DNA of 64,000 bases from assembly GCA_947471745.1 (NCBI GenBank), contig CANJKZ010000768.1:2123501-2187500 (forward strand). Reading direction: 5' to 3'. This DNA is from Closterium sp. Naga37s-1. Taxonomy: Eukaryota > Streptophyta > Zygnematophyceae > Desmidiales > Closteriaceae. The notes beneath the pieces were generated by a model. It was given only the letters and a program-made list of their open reading frames with translations. It did no database searches and was not told the origin of the DNA. Shown here in pieces: positions 23,535 through 34,900 of the stretch. Position numbers and translations under genes: made by a program. Each line of letters begins with the position of its first letter. Position 1 is the stretch's first letter.

Positions 23535-24317
23535 GTCAGTGAAGAAAAAGAACGCGGCAGGTGAAAGCTCGGTGTATGAGTACTAACGTATTGACTTAAT
23601 TCCCTCCAAACTGCAGCTCACAGCCTCGATCGCCGGTAAAATAGGCGACCTCTATAGATCCCGCGTTACGAACTCCTAGGCCAACGACGCTACGACTATG
23701 AAACACGGGGGAGTTATGTTCCCGGAACTTAACTCACCGGGACAGCAGGTACTAACGGAGTGGATCCAGATCCGCGCGATAGACTAGCATCAAGAGCGAG
23801 TGAGATCTGCCGAGTGGAGATATGAGAGGTGGGAGGAGGGAAGACAAATGTGACCCAAGGCAATCGAAGGTCGGATACCGTGTTCGACATTAGTAACAGC
23901 ATACGTCCTGAAAACGACACTCGGTTCGACAAGTGATGCAACAACGTCGCACGGTGGACCTGCTTGGAACAAGGCAAGCAATATTCGGTTGGAGTTTCGA
24001 TTACGGCCGATCCGAACCACCTGGGTTACCCCCTTGCGAGGGCTTGTGCCAGCCTTTGCACTTGTCTTCATCGGCCTTGGCGAAACCATCTGGGATTTGT
24101 GCTTCGCCTGTCATTCCCTCCACACCAAACAGAGTTCGTTCCCCAAAAAAGCCGAACCTGGCTGGGCCGACCAGAGCATAGGCTCGAAAATGTCCAGCTT
24201 TTCCGCCACACAAACCCTGGTTACAGTTTGTTACCAGCCGTCAGATTGTGGAATCTCAAGTTCCGACCAGGCCGAATGCGTTACTTGCTTCCAAGCCGTG
24301 GAGGCTCAGGACGTGTC
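23535..24317. other. Upstream flank of LRR copy 2, with the empty site of the MITE
   Basis: The sequence aligns with 3.83-4.27 kb and then, without interruption, with 4.84-4.94 kb and 13.49 kb onward. It therefore keeps the arrangement from before the MITE, LINE and inverted-repeat segment entered unit 1. No gene is seen. Confidence 0.6.
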
Positions 24318-24765
24318 TCATGTGGAGGGTCCGCTTGATCTGGTCCGCGACCAGAATCTATAGGCCTGGTCCGGGGTTCTGGTCCGACGGACCCACTTGG
24401 CGGACCAGCGTTGGACCAGACACGGACTGGTCTGCCTGATGCGTCGCGCTTCGGGCTGCACAGTATTTGCGAGATGCAGCAGTAGCGACGAATTTGAAAT
24501 TGAGTTACCCATTTTCTTCGTCTGCACAAAAATCTCACGCGAAACTTGCAAAACAAGAAATTTCGCCAAAACAAATGTTTCCCCACCCACTGTTTACGGA
24601 CCAGGCGCGGACTGGTCTGGAGGGCCAAATAAATGGCACCGTTTTAGTGCCATTCGAACGGTATAACGGGGTTACAAGCCCCACATCCTGGTCCCGGTCA
24701 GCCCTGGTTCACGCGCTGGTTCTTGAACTGGTCCGTCAGATCCGAGCCGTACCCACGTGGACTCA
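24318..24765. mobile_element. Probable small insertion rich in GGTCC / GGACC inverted words
   Basis: It begins GGGTCCGCTTGATCTGGTCC and ends ACCAGTTC..GGTCCGTCAGATCCGAGCCGT, an imperfect inverted repeat. Many GGTCCG / CGGACC words lie within, one of them a near-palindrome (GGACCAGACACGGACTGGTC). Unit 1 has nothing like it at the matching place. It resembles a MITE, but the ends are not sharp. Confidence 0.35.
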
Positions 24766-26012
24766 GACATCTGAGACACCCTCTCAAACTAGCTAGCTAG
24801 AACAGGAAGAGCAATGAGTTTCGGCTCATACATTCGATTTCAATGCCTCCCTTGGCAGGCTGCCAGTTCCGAGCTCCCGAGGCTACGGGACTGCAGATCC
24901 ATCGTGCTGTCGCCCTTCATCTTAGGCTCGATGCTCAAGCCGCGTGTGATTGTGTGACCACGTTTTTCCGAGCCGCCTACAGAGGAAAAATACTAAGTTT
25001 CTATTATCACGAATTACTTGGTTCATTCGAATTCCCTGTTGCTCCTGTTCGCGTATCCGTAGTTTATCGGCCGATCATGAGCGCGGATTAGCAGCGTCCC
25101 TGCCTGAACCCTAATACCGAACGGAAAAGCAGAATCGTCACAAAGCTCACGAACGAAATGCAAATCCGGATTCTGCTTTGGGAGGGCGACTGGGAAGTTG
25201 GAACCGCGATCTAGGAGGCGGATTGCGCGAGTGAAGGCGGAGAATGGGTGTTGTGCGGCTCGGCGACTGGTAGTGAAGCCGCAGGCTTTGCGAAATCTGA
25301 CCAGTTACGCGATGTTGGTGAGGTCAGCGCCCCTGTGGACGCACAACAGGAGAAGGGTATGGGTACATTGAAGGAGAAAGAGAAGAGAAGGAAAAGATGA
25401 GGGAGAAGAATGGCGGAGGCAGAATGTGCTGCGGCAGTGGTGGAGGTGGGAAGGGTGGCAATTTGGGCGAGGAAGTGGTGAAGGAGGGGCTGCTCCGTGG
25501 GCTGGCGGAGGTAATGGAGGATGCACTTGGCGCTACCAGCCATGGGCCGGGTAGTGGCTGTGCAAGATATGGTGACGTTGAGGCTCTGAGGGGTTGCTGT
25601 GGGGTGGGATGTGTGCGAGTCACTCGGAATGGTGGGGGTCGCGGTCAAGAGCGGGTGAAAGGGGGGCTGAGGAAAGGAGGGCGAAGGGGGGGGTGAGGGG
25701 GGCTTTCTGCTTGATGGGGCTGGTGGAGGGTGCGGTTGACAAGCTGATGTCGCCAATGTGAGAGCTCTGAGCAGTCTCTGCGGGGCAGGGATGGCGTTGT
25801 GTGAGAGTCACTCGAGAGATGGCTAGAGGCCGCTGGGAAGGGGGGGTTGTGCTGACGGGGCTGGCCGAGGCTATTTGGGATGCTCCTTGGAACGCCAAGG
25901 GGAGTTTTAGACAGTCCTCCCAAATCCTCCGTACCCACCCATTCCCCACCCTTCCTTCCCACTCGCCCCTCATCCCTGACCACCTCCAGCTCCACTCCGC
26001 TCCTGCGTGCTT

Positions 26013-26016
<4 letters not shown>

Positions 26017-26052
<36 letters not shown>
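26017..26052. repeat. (CA)n microsatellite
   Basis: About 17 CA dinucleotides inside the C/T-rich block of unit 2. The matching place in unit 1 (about 14885) has no CA run. Confidence 0.9.
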
Positions 26053-26053
<1 letters not shown>

Positions 26054-26539
26054 ACCCACTCGCGCAGGCGCACTGCTTCCAAGGCATCACCTCAGTACCA
26101 CCTCGAACGCTCCCCTACGCCATATCCTTACCCTAAAGCACTCACCTTTCACTCACCCCCACGCCCTCCTTTATCCACTCCTCCCCACTCCTTACCCCAT
26201 TTACCCCCCCTCCCCTTCCCCTTACCTCCTCCCCCTCCCGTTAGTCCCTTACCCTTCCCTTTCACCCTTTCCCCTGCCCTGACCGACTCCCCCTCCCCTT
26301 ACCCTCTCCCTTCACCCATACCCCCCTTTTTTTTCCCTCCCTCACCCTCCCCTGACCCCAGTCTCTCACCCCCTCCCCATTCCAATCCCCTAACCCAACG
26401 CCAGGCTCTGCCGACCCGTCTCGCCTCTCGTCCCCGGCGAATTGAGACCGTGCAGTCAGATTGGATTGGAAAGCCTGGGCCTGCAAGCTGCAATGTGGGT
26501 GTGGGGGCTTCACCACCGCTGTTAAACCAGACGAGTTGC

Positions 26540-26620
26540 ACCTCGCCCCGACTCGCCTCGCCTCGCCTCGCCCCGCCTCGCCTCCCCTCGCCCCGCCTCG
26601 CCTCGCCCCGCCTCGATGAT
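26540..26620. repeat. CGCCTCGCC short tandem repeat
   Basis: Some 15 CGCCTC / CGCCCC words in a row; absent from unit 1. Confidence 0.8.
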
Positions 26621-28769
26621 GCCTGCACCATTGTCAGCGACGCCGCTGCTGGAAAAGTAGTATGACCCTGTTCCCTGCCTGCCTCCCACGTGTCTCCTGC
26701 TGATTTCTGCCTGCCCCACTGCACTCTCTGCACTCACTCCCGCCACTTCTCACAGTTTCTAGCACTGTTTTGCTCCTTAGGCCCGAGCTTCGTTTCGTAC
26801 TTCCTTCAGAATTCTCAAAAGTGATACAATCATCGCACTGTTTTCCCTCCGTTCCCCTCGTTCCTCTCGTTTCCCCCCTTTTCCCCTCCCTCCTCCGCTT
26901 TCCAGCTCTGCATCTGCTTCTCCTACACGACTTCTGCCCCACTGCACAAACTCGCGCTCCCACCTCACTGTGGAGACGGGAGTGGGGAGAGGGGGGGTGA
27001 AGTTGATGCGTCTGAGAGGCGATGTCTGCGAGGCTGTGAGCAGTCGCTGCGGGAAGGAGATGATGTATGTTGAATTCACTCCAATCCAACGACTGGGAGG
27101 GGCTCATCAAGGCAGGGCTGCTGATGGGTCTGGCGGAGGCTGCAGAGGACAGTTTAGAACGCCCTGTGATGCTCCCTTTTCCACCAACCACCCCCGGTTC
27201 CTCCCTTCCCACGCGTCCGTCATCCCTGACCCTTCCAGCTCGCTGCCAATACACCACCTCAGGTTTATCTCAAACCCTTCACTTACCCCTTTGACTTTAC
27301 CCTTACGCACTCCTCTTTCTCTTACCCCCTCTCGCTCCTTTACCTACTCCCCCTCCTCTTACCCCTCCCTTTACCCTTACCCACTCTCCCTCCCCTTATC
27401 CCCTCCCTTTCCGCTTACCCACCCCCCCTCCTCTTACTCCCTCCGTTTACACGTACCCACTTCCCCTTTCCTTTTCTCCTTCCCCCCACCCCTCTCCCAC
27501 ACCTCCCCCGCCCCTCCCCCGCCCCTCCCCCACCCCTCCCCCACCCTCTCCCACGCCTCCCCCACCCCTCCTCTGACCCCAATCGCCTACCCCAGGCTCT
27601 GCCGTGCTGTGACCCGTCTCGCCACTTGTTCCCGGCGAATCCACGCGGTTCGGCTGGGCCTGTGAAGTGCATGCATGCATAGGCATCACCACGCGTGTCA
27701 AGCCGGGCGATGACCGACTCGCCGGGCCCGGGATGATGCTTGCTCCTGTTGCTGCACCACCGTCCGCGGCGACGCTGCTGGACACGCAATGATTGCCCCC
27801 CCAGCTGTTCACCTGCATCTCCAACACCCCCGCCCGCTTGTCACCCACCTGCCAAAACCTTCGTGGATTTTGAATCACTTGTGGCCCGCCCGCCTGAGCG
27901 CTCATGCTCTCCTTCTTCCCACCACCATTCCGTTGCTCCGTTCCCTTCTTCCCTGCTCCCCGCTTCTCTTCCCCCAACTCCCTCCCCTGCACTCCCCTTG
28001 CAGCTCCGCACTCAAAACTCCTAGCTGACTTCAGCCCCGCTGTATTCACTCGCTTCGCTGCACTCACCCTTGTACATCTCTCACATTCTAGCACCGATTG
28101 GCATCTCTGTTTCGCACTTGGTGTTGTGCGAGCCTTAGAATTCTCAACGGCGACACAAGCATGGCCCACAGGCCAGCACTGACTCCCGTCCTCACAGCAA
28201 TGTTTCGCTCGCACCTCTCTGCACTCGTTTTCGTACCCTCTTAAAGCCATTGGTCCATCTCTTTCCTTCGCCGTTTCTCCGCCTCCCCCAGCATTCCCTT
28301 CCCCCCCTCACACCCACCTTGGCTTCCACACCCCTTTCAAAAGACAATGCTCCTTTCCCTTCCCCCTCTCCCCCTTTCCCCCTTTCAGCTTCCCCCCATC
28401 CACCACACTTCCTCCCCCTTCCATCCCCACTCCCCGCCCACCACGCCCCGCACTTGTTTCTCCAACTTATGCCTCTCAATCTCGACCCCTAGGGCCCATT
28501 CGGAACTGCTCAGGCCACTCGTGGGGCTGCTGGGTGCCGCAGCCAAGGGAGAAGGAGGTGCGTTCCTTGGGGCAACCTTAGAGGGGGGGGGTGCTGGGTA
28601 CCCCCGTAAGGCAGTTCTTTTCCCCGCGAATGAGCAGGGAGAAAGGAAGGTGGGTTTGCTGGGCGAAAGGACGTGCGTGGTGCGAGGAAGGAGGTGGGCT
28701 GTAACGGATCACTGGTACTAGTTATTGCTGGGTGGAGGAGGTGTCAGTCTCAGGTTAGTCTCTGGCTGA

Positions 28770-29350
28770 AAGCTTTAAGGTTGAATGCCCTGAGGCTGAA
28801 TTTTCTGTGCCTGATTTCCCTCTGCCTGGATTGCCTGTGCCTGAATGCCCTGTGTGTAGATGTATGCGTGATTTTTTGTGCCTGGGTTTCCTGTGACAGA
28901 ATTCCCTCTGCCTGAATGCCCTGTGCCTGAAATTTTCGTGACTGAATCTTGTTGTCCGATTTTTCTGTGCCTGAATTCCCCATGCCTGAATCCCCCCTGA
29001 ATTTCCTGTGACTGATTCCCCTGTGCCTGAATTTTCCTTGCCTGTCTTTCCTGTGCTTGAAATTTCCTGTTTTTGAATTCTCTGTGCCTGAATTCTCTGT
29101 GCCTGAAATCTTAGTGCCTAAATTCCCCTTGCCTAATAATCTGTGCCTGAATTTCCCTTGCCTTTTTTCCCTTCGCCTTAAAATTTTTATCCTGGTTTTC
29201 TGTTCCTGAAATCCGTGTTTCTGAATGCCCTGTGCATAAATTTCCTATTCCTCAATTCCCTGTGCCTGAATGCCCTTGGCCTAACCCCCCCGTGCCTGAC
29301 TTTTCCGTGCCTGTATTCCTCGGTGCCTAAATTTCCTGTGCCTGACTTCC
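28770..29350. repeat. Degenerate 13-15 bp minisatellite CCTGTGCCTGAATT
   Basis: About forty diverged copies of CCTGTGCCTGAATTC or CTGAATGCCCTGTGC. The matching place in unit 1 (18930-18990) has only three or four such words, so this expanded after the duplication. Confidence 0.85.
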
Positions 29351-29850
29351 CTGTGCGAGCTCCCTAAGGCAGTGATATCTACAACTCCCACCCCCTTTCC
29401 ATCCCTTACCGTCTCTCTGTCACCATTCGCACCACTCTTCCCACTGTCAGGTGTGCATAGTGCAACGGTTGTCATTGTCCCTCTCCATCGCAGTCCCCCC
29501 ATCCCCTTCCTCTTACCACACTTTTCCGCAACCACCCCTTTCTTTTCTCCCATCCCGTTGTCCATCCCCTCCCAGGGTCTCCACCATCCCATTCCCCTGC
29601 AACTTCTCCATCCGAGCCTAAACTCTGCAGACACACAATCAACGATCACCCGTGCCTTGTGTTGAATCTGCCTCTACCGACTCGAATATGTGCTCCCATT
29701 TGTCGCCTGTCTCGCTACTACTGCCATTGGCACTGTCTCTTGTGGCATCCCTTTCAATATGGTGGAAATATCACCATGATCTGGCTTCTACCATGTCTCT
29801 CCAGCACGGCACCATCACTTGTTCTACCTTGTATAATGTTGAAATACTGT

Positions 29851-31300
29851 AAAAGATCAGCGCACGTTCAGGATTTTTAATTGGTGGATGGCTAAGGTAG
29901 GCAGGCTGCAAAAAGAGATCAGTTTTTGAATCAAACCACAAAGAGTGTAATGTGATGCACCCTGCTTCTGCATCGCGAAACTGGGGTTTCTGGTTTTCCA
30001 ACCGAAAGCCAGTCGTTGACGACTGGAGGGGTAAAACCAATCGTCAACGCCTTGCAAACCAGTCCAGTTGGCCAGTAGGTTTCGACATCCCAGTTTTCCG
30101 GCGGCTCATTTGCGTGTTGCCAGGCATTTCATCGGAATGTTGGTTAACACCAACCAATCACTGAGACACGGGAGGCGAGCCTCCGGCTTGGCTGAGGTTG
30201 GGAAATGCCCCAGTCGCTAGCGAACCAATCGTTTGATTGGAGGTTCCGATGTATTGGGGCTTCGACAGTGTGGGACGAGAACATCGTAGTTGTGACCTGT
30301 TAATGAGACATTCTGGCACATGTAGATGTGGCATGTAGAACGAAAATTCATTTCAGCATAATCTTGGTTTTTTCTTCGCCTATGTTATTATTTTTACTGT
30401 AATGGATAATTGTGGTATCTAAGGTGAGTTAAATTTAACGAAACTGCTGTTGAGAATTTTGCTGGTAAGATTATATTTTTCTTAGGTAGCAATGGTAATT
30501 GAATTATCACATTCAGAGACACCTACATTCAATATGCATATGCTGGACTGTAACCACGTGTTACAGGATTTACAAAGGCATGCGCGCGAAAACGGAAGTG
30601 TATTGACGCACGTCGATCGCACGATCCCTTACTGCACCGCACTGAATAATTCTGAAAACATTTAAACATTACTACACCTTTTGTTACTCCGCAAGATTTG
30701 GATTCAATCGCAAGTTAGGTGATACAGAGGCCGCGTCCTGCACATCTTGTCGGTGGGCTGGGAGGGAGGGTGGTGCGGATTTGCAGGGACTGTTGAGGGG
30801 CGAGAGTAAAAATGTACACGTGGCCCAGATTTCACGCGTGTACACACGATCCCCCTCCCGTTCAGATCAGACTTCTGGCCATTTGCCTTACCCAATCAAA
30901 GCAAGTCGACGGCAGAATGTGTGTGTGAGGTTGACCCAGGGTGATGCCGTGGCAATAGACTAGGGTAAAGAAATGCCACCGTGTCCCGAAATTGACGCGT
31001 GGAGTTGCACAGTGACTCCCACACTCACCCACCCAACTGTACCCAACAGCCAGATTGAGCGTTAGGTTCTGTTTCTCCTGATGCATCCCACCCGCACCCA
31101 TCCCATCCTCTCTGCTCGAATTCACATATCAGTCTTTCATTTTTTTCGTCAATCTTCTGCTCCATAGCTGTTTCTCACCTCTACTCCCTCCGCGTCTCCT
31201 ACTTAGAACGAGCATTCCACAGGCTCAGTTTAGCTGGCGCCGAGGGCACTGTTTCTCTCGACGTCATCAACACGAAATCGCGTGGGGGATATTCTCAGGT
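29851..31300. other. Intergenic with small inverted repeats, no gene seen
   Basis: Contains CGTTGACGA (about 30013) facing TCGTCAACG (about 30040), and an AT-rich stretch at 30340-30540. I looked for the left end of the transposon whose gene starts at 31920 and found no inverted repeat I trust. Confidence 0.4.
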
Positions 31301-31919
31301 AATCAGAAATCCAAAGCATTTTTTTTTCTTTTTCTTTTCCAGATCTGTGCTTTCCTTCAAATCTGAACAATGTAGGTTTCGTCCGTCGTCTCGCAAGTGT
31401 CAGTGCTCTGCGCGAATGTTCACACTTCCCTTTATCATGCTGCCATGATTTCGCTTTATTTTCCTTGAGGCTGCTTCTTCATCGTGTTATCTGTGCCATG
31501 TTGAGAATGGTTAACCACCCTGCTTGTACACTACGTTTTTCCAGGTGTTTTGCTGCTACCGCACCTACATTTCAACGCCCAGAGGTAAGCCAGCATTGCA
31601 TGGAGCAAGAATACTTCGCTGCTCTGTTTATCTCGTTGAGCTGTCGGTTTTTCCTTTTTTTTTTTTCCGTTTTTGTGGGAAAATGTGTATATGACCAGCA
31701 GGGTTATTGGGTTTCCAGACTACATTCACTAACATTGTTTATGGCTTTTGTGTACCTTGTACCTGCAGGCCTGCTGAGGATGCTTCAGCTGAAGACTCTT
31801 TGTGAGGGACTTCTAGATGTAGGCACATTGAGGATTGGGACGTGGTGCTCAGAGTTGTGTCAACTATATACACTTGCATTATACCATTTTATAAAGTTGG
31901 CAAGATCCTACTTGGCAGA
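31301..31919 (+). promoter_or_regulatory. Probable 5' UTR / leader of the KDZ transposase gene
   Basis: Splice-like signals precede the first coding ATG: a donor at about 31584 (CAGAG then GTAAGC), acceptors at about 31769 (CTGCAG) and at 31918 (TTGGCAG), just before ATGGAAGAAGG. These suggest one or two 5' UTR introns. No TATA box is obvious. Short frames here have no likeness to known proteins. Confidence 0.35.
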
Positions 31920-34900
31920 ATGGAAGAAGGGGGGCATTATCGATGTGACGTGAAGGACTGCATTGCGAAATTTTCTACTTCGTTGGCAAAGGCATGGCAT
32001 ATGTCTAAGGGAAAACACAAGTTCAAGGCTCCTGATGCAACTCCAGAGCTGCGAAACGAAAGCAGCCAAGGCGGAGCTGCAGAGGCGCTCCTAGCTGCTG
32101 CAGAGCGCATTCGCACGAGACCAACAAAACGTACCCGCATTGATGCGCAGGCAGAGAGTAGTCGCATGGCAGAGGACGTGGGCGCTGCAGAGATGAACGA
32201 GGACCCAACAGGGTATCACTTCTCCTCCGGTGGTGACACATCGAAGGTGGATCCCGACGCACGCGTGTATCGTTTTGTAAGGACGGCTGCAGGAGGTTCC
32301 GGACTCTCGAGGGTGGATATCAAGGAGTTGATATCCATCCTCATAGAGGTGTTGAGCAATCCCGGGCGTCTAACCATAAATTCCCTTGCCGCATTTGATG
32401 GCTACGAGAAGTTGCAACTCGCCGATGCCAATTTGCACCCTTTCGAGCAGGTTAATCTTGCGAAGGAGGGGGATTTGGAGCCGGTGATCATGTGGCGTCG
32501 TTCTGCACTGAACTGCGTGGCAAGCCTATACGAGAACGTGGCGAACGCGGACGGCTTCGTTGTGAAACCACCGCCACCCAACAGAGTGAGAAGAAACGAG
32601 GAATGAAATGACTAAGGGAAAGTTGGGTACAAATGCAAACCCTAGGAAAACTATACCCCATATGTGCTACCCCACTATAGCCTACAGTAGCTATGTCATA
32701 TAAATCTGACACACCCCCATAGGCAAAGTGGGGGAGAACAAGGGGTCACAAGACCAGTCAAGCAAAGCAAAGCAAGCTCAGGGTGGATCACAAAGTCACC
32801 ACACATTCCGAGCACAAGTTCAAGGCCACAAGGCCAGTTCACATGCAGGATTACATATATATATAAAGCTAGACAAGCAAGAGCAGGTGTATATGTATAT
32901 GCAACAGTACAAAAGAGGTCAAGGGGTGAGCAAGTGAGGCAAGGTAGGCACAAGACCCAGCTGAGTACAGAAGCGCTGATGATCACAAGGCGCAAGTGCC
33001 TTGGTGAAGATATCAGCAGTGTTGGCCTCAGAGGCCACGTACGCAAGCCGCAGCTGACCACGCTGCTGTAGCTCACGAGCAAGGAAGTAGCGGAGAGCAA
33101 TGTGCTTCGTTCTGTGCTCCAGTCTCTGCTCTCGACACAAGGCCAGCATGGCCTTGTTGTCTACGTACAGTACTGGAGGAGAACGAGGCGGCTCTCCGAG
33201 GTCAGTCAGCAGGTAGGTGAGCCAGCGAAGCTCCTGTGCAGCCATGGCCCCGGCGTAGATCTCAGCCTCACAACTGGAGCCGAGAACAGAAGACGAGCGG
33301 GTAGCCCGCCACGAAACAGAGCCGGAACCAAGGCTGAAGGTGTAACCCTGTGACGACCGCTGCGTAGCCTGGTCGTCAGCCCAAGAAGCGTCTGCGTGCC
33401 CAGTGAGGACCACTGGACTCTGCCCTCCAAGCACAAGCCCCATGCCCGACGTACTGCACAAGTAGCGCAACACCCTCTTCGCTGCAGCCATGTGCTCCGG
33501 TCTGTGTCTCCCAGGAGCAACATAGCGTGCAAGAATGCTAAGAGGGTATGCAAGGTCAGGTCGTGTGCAGGTCATCAGGTACATGAGGCAGCCAACAAGC
33601 TCTGGGTACGGGCCACTCGACTCTACGGACTCATCCGAAGGCAGAGCTGAGAGCAAGTGGCGAGTAGGCAGAGGAGTGGCCTGAGGCGAGGAGTACGTGA
33701 AGCCGAAGCGCTGAAGGACCTGCTGCACCATGTGTAACTGAGTCAGGGTAATGGTGCGGCGTGCTCTGTCCCGGGTGATCTGCAAGCCAAGGTAGCTGCG
33801 CAGTTCACCCAGGTCTGTGCACGTGTGTCTCTTCTGCAGCTCGGACTTCACGTGGGCGAGTCCAGCAGTGTCAGCTGTGGCAAAGACCAAGTCGTCGACG
33901 TACACGAGGATGTAGAACGGCGGCAAAGAAGTGTCGGTGCGCAGAAACAGCGACGGGTCGGCAGTAGAGGGAGCAAACCCAAGAGCCGCAAGTGTAGTCC
34001 TCAGTGTGTCGTGCCACTCACGCGGTGCCTGGCGGAGACCGTAGACTGGCCGCCGGAGGCTCCACTGGGTGCCAGGAGGAAAAGACCCAGTGAAGCCAGG
34101 TGGGCGACGCAGCCAGATCTCCTCGTGCAGGCTGCCCTGCAAGAAAGCAGTGCTGAAGTCAAGAGAGTGCAGCTCGTAGTCGCGGTGAGCAGCTATGTGC
34201 AGCAGTACCCGAAGAGTGGTCATCTTCGGGGTGGGAGAGAAGGTCTGAAAGTAGTCAACTCCCTGCCGCTGACTGAAGCCACGAGCCACGAAACGTGCCT
34301 TGAAGACAGGCGGAGAACCCGGCGGCCGCTTCACCCTGAAAATCCACATGCCACTGACGATGTTCGCCCCAGGCGGGGGAACGTCGTCAACGTAGGTGCC
34401 TGTGGACTTCCAGGAAGCCATCTCTGCGTCCATAGCTGCCTGCCACTGAGAGGAGTAGGGACCCTCTATCGCCTCCGCGTAAGAGCGCGGAGTCGGGATG
34501 TCAAGTGCATCCGGGTCTCCCTCAGGGGTAAGCAGTACGGACACGAGATGAGGTGAAGCAGCAGCCAAACACTGGAACTCCTCCTGCCTGTCCTCAAGGA
34601 CGTCCGTGCCAAGGGCACACTCACCCCCGACGGACGGAGGACAGACAGACTCAGACTCAGCAACAAGACTAGCAGCGTAGTCTAGACGACAGCGACCAGC
34701 AAAGTCGACGAGCTCAGTAACTAGGGCAGACGCAGCAGTGGACTCAAAGGAAGGGTCAGTGACAACAGTAGCAAGGAGACGCGTGACAGTAGGACTGGCA
34801 GCACGAAGAGAGTCCGACTCCGAGTCAGGAAGAGCAGGAAGAGAGGACTCAGGAGGAGAAGGCAAAGGGGCACGCAGAGGAGCAGTGGACGGACGCAGAG

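Larger units (their letters stand above)
24850..29850. repeat. Low-complexity tract of duplicated unit 2
   Basis: The counterpart of 13.49-19.56 kb. Within it, 25.7-27.0 kb and 27.0-28.1 kb are again tandem copies of each other: each has a GGGCTGGCGGAGG-type start, AACGCC, a C/T-rich block, CACCACCTCAG, and TTCCCGGCGAAT. Two GCTGGGTGCC words lie at 28.53 and 28.60 kb. Its long Pro/Ser/Leu frames are composition artefacts. I support no gene here. Confidence 0.55.

Noticed and set aside
25211-28492. Numerous Pro/Ser/His frames on both strands in unit 2
   Set aside because: They arise from C/T-rich low-complexity blocks and are not kept between the two tandem copies inside the unit.
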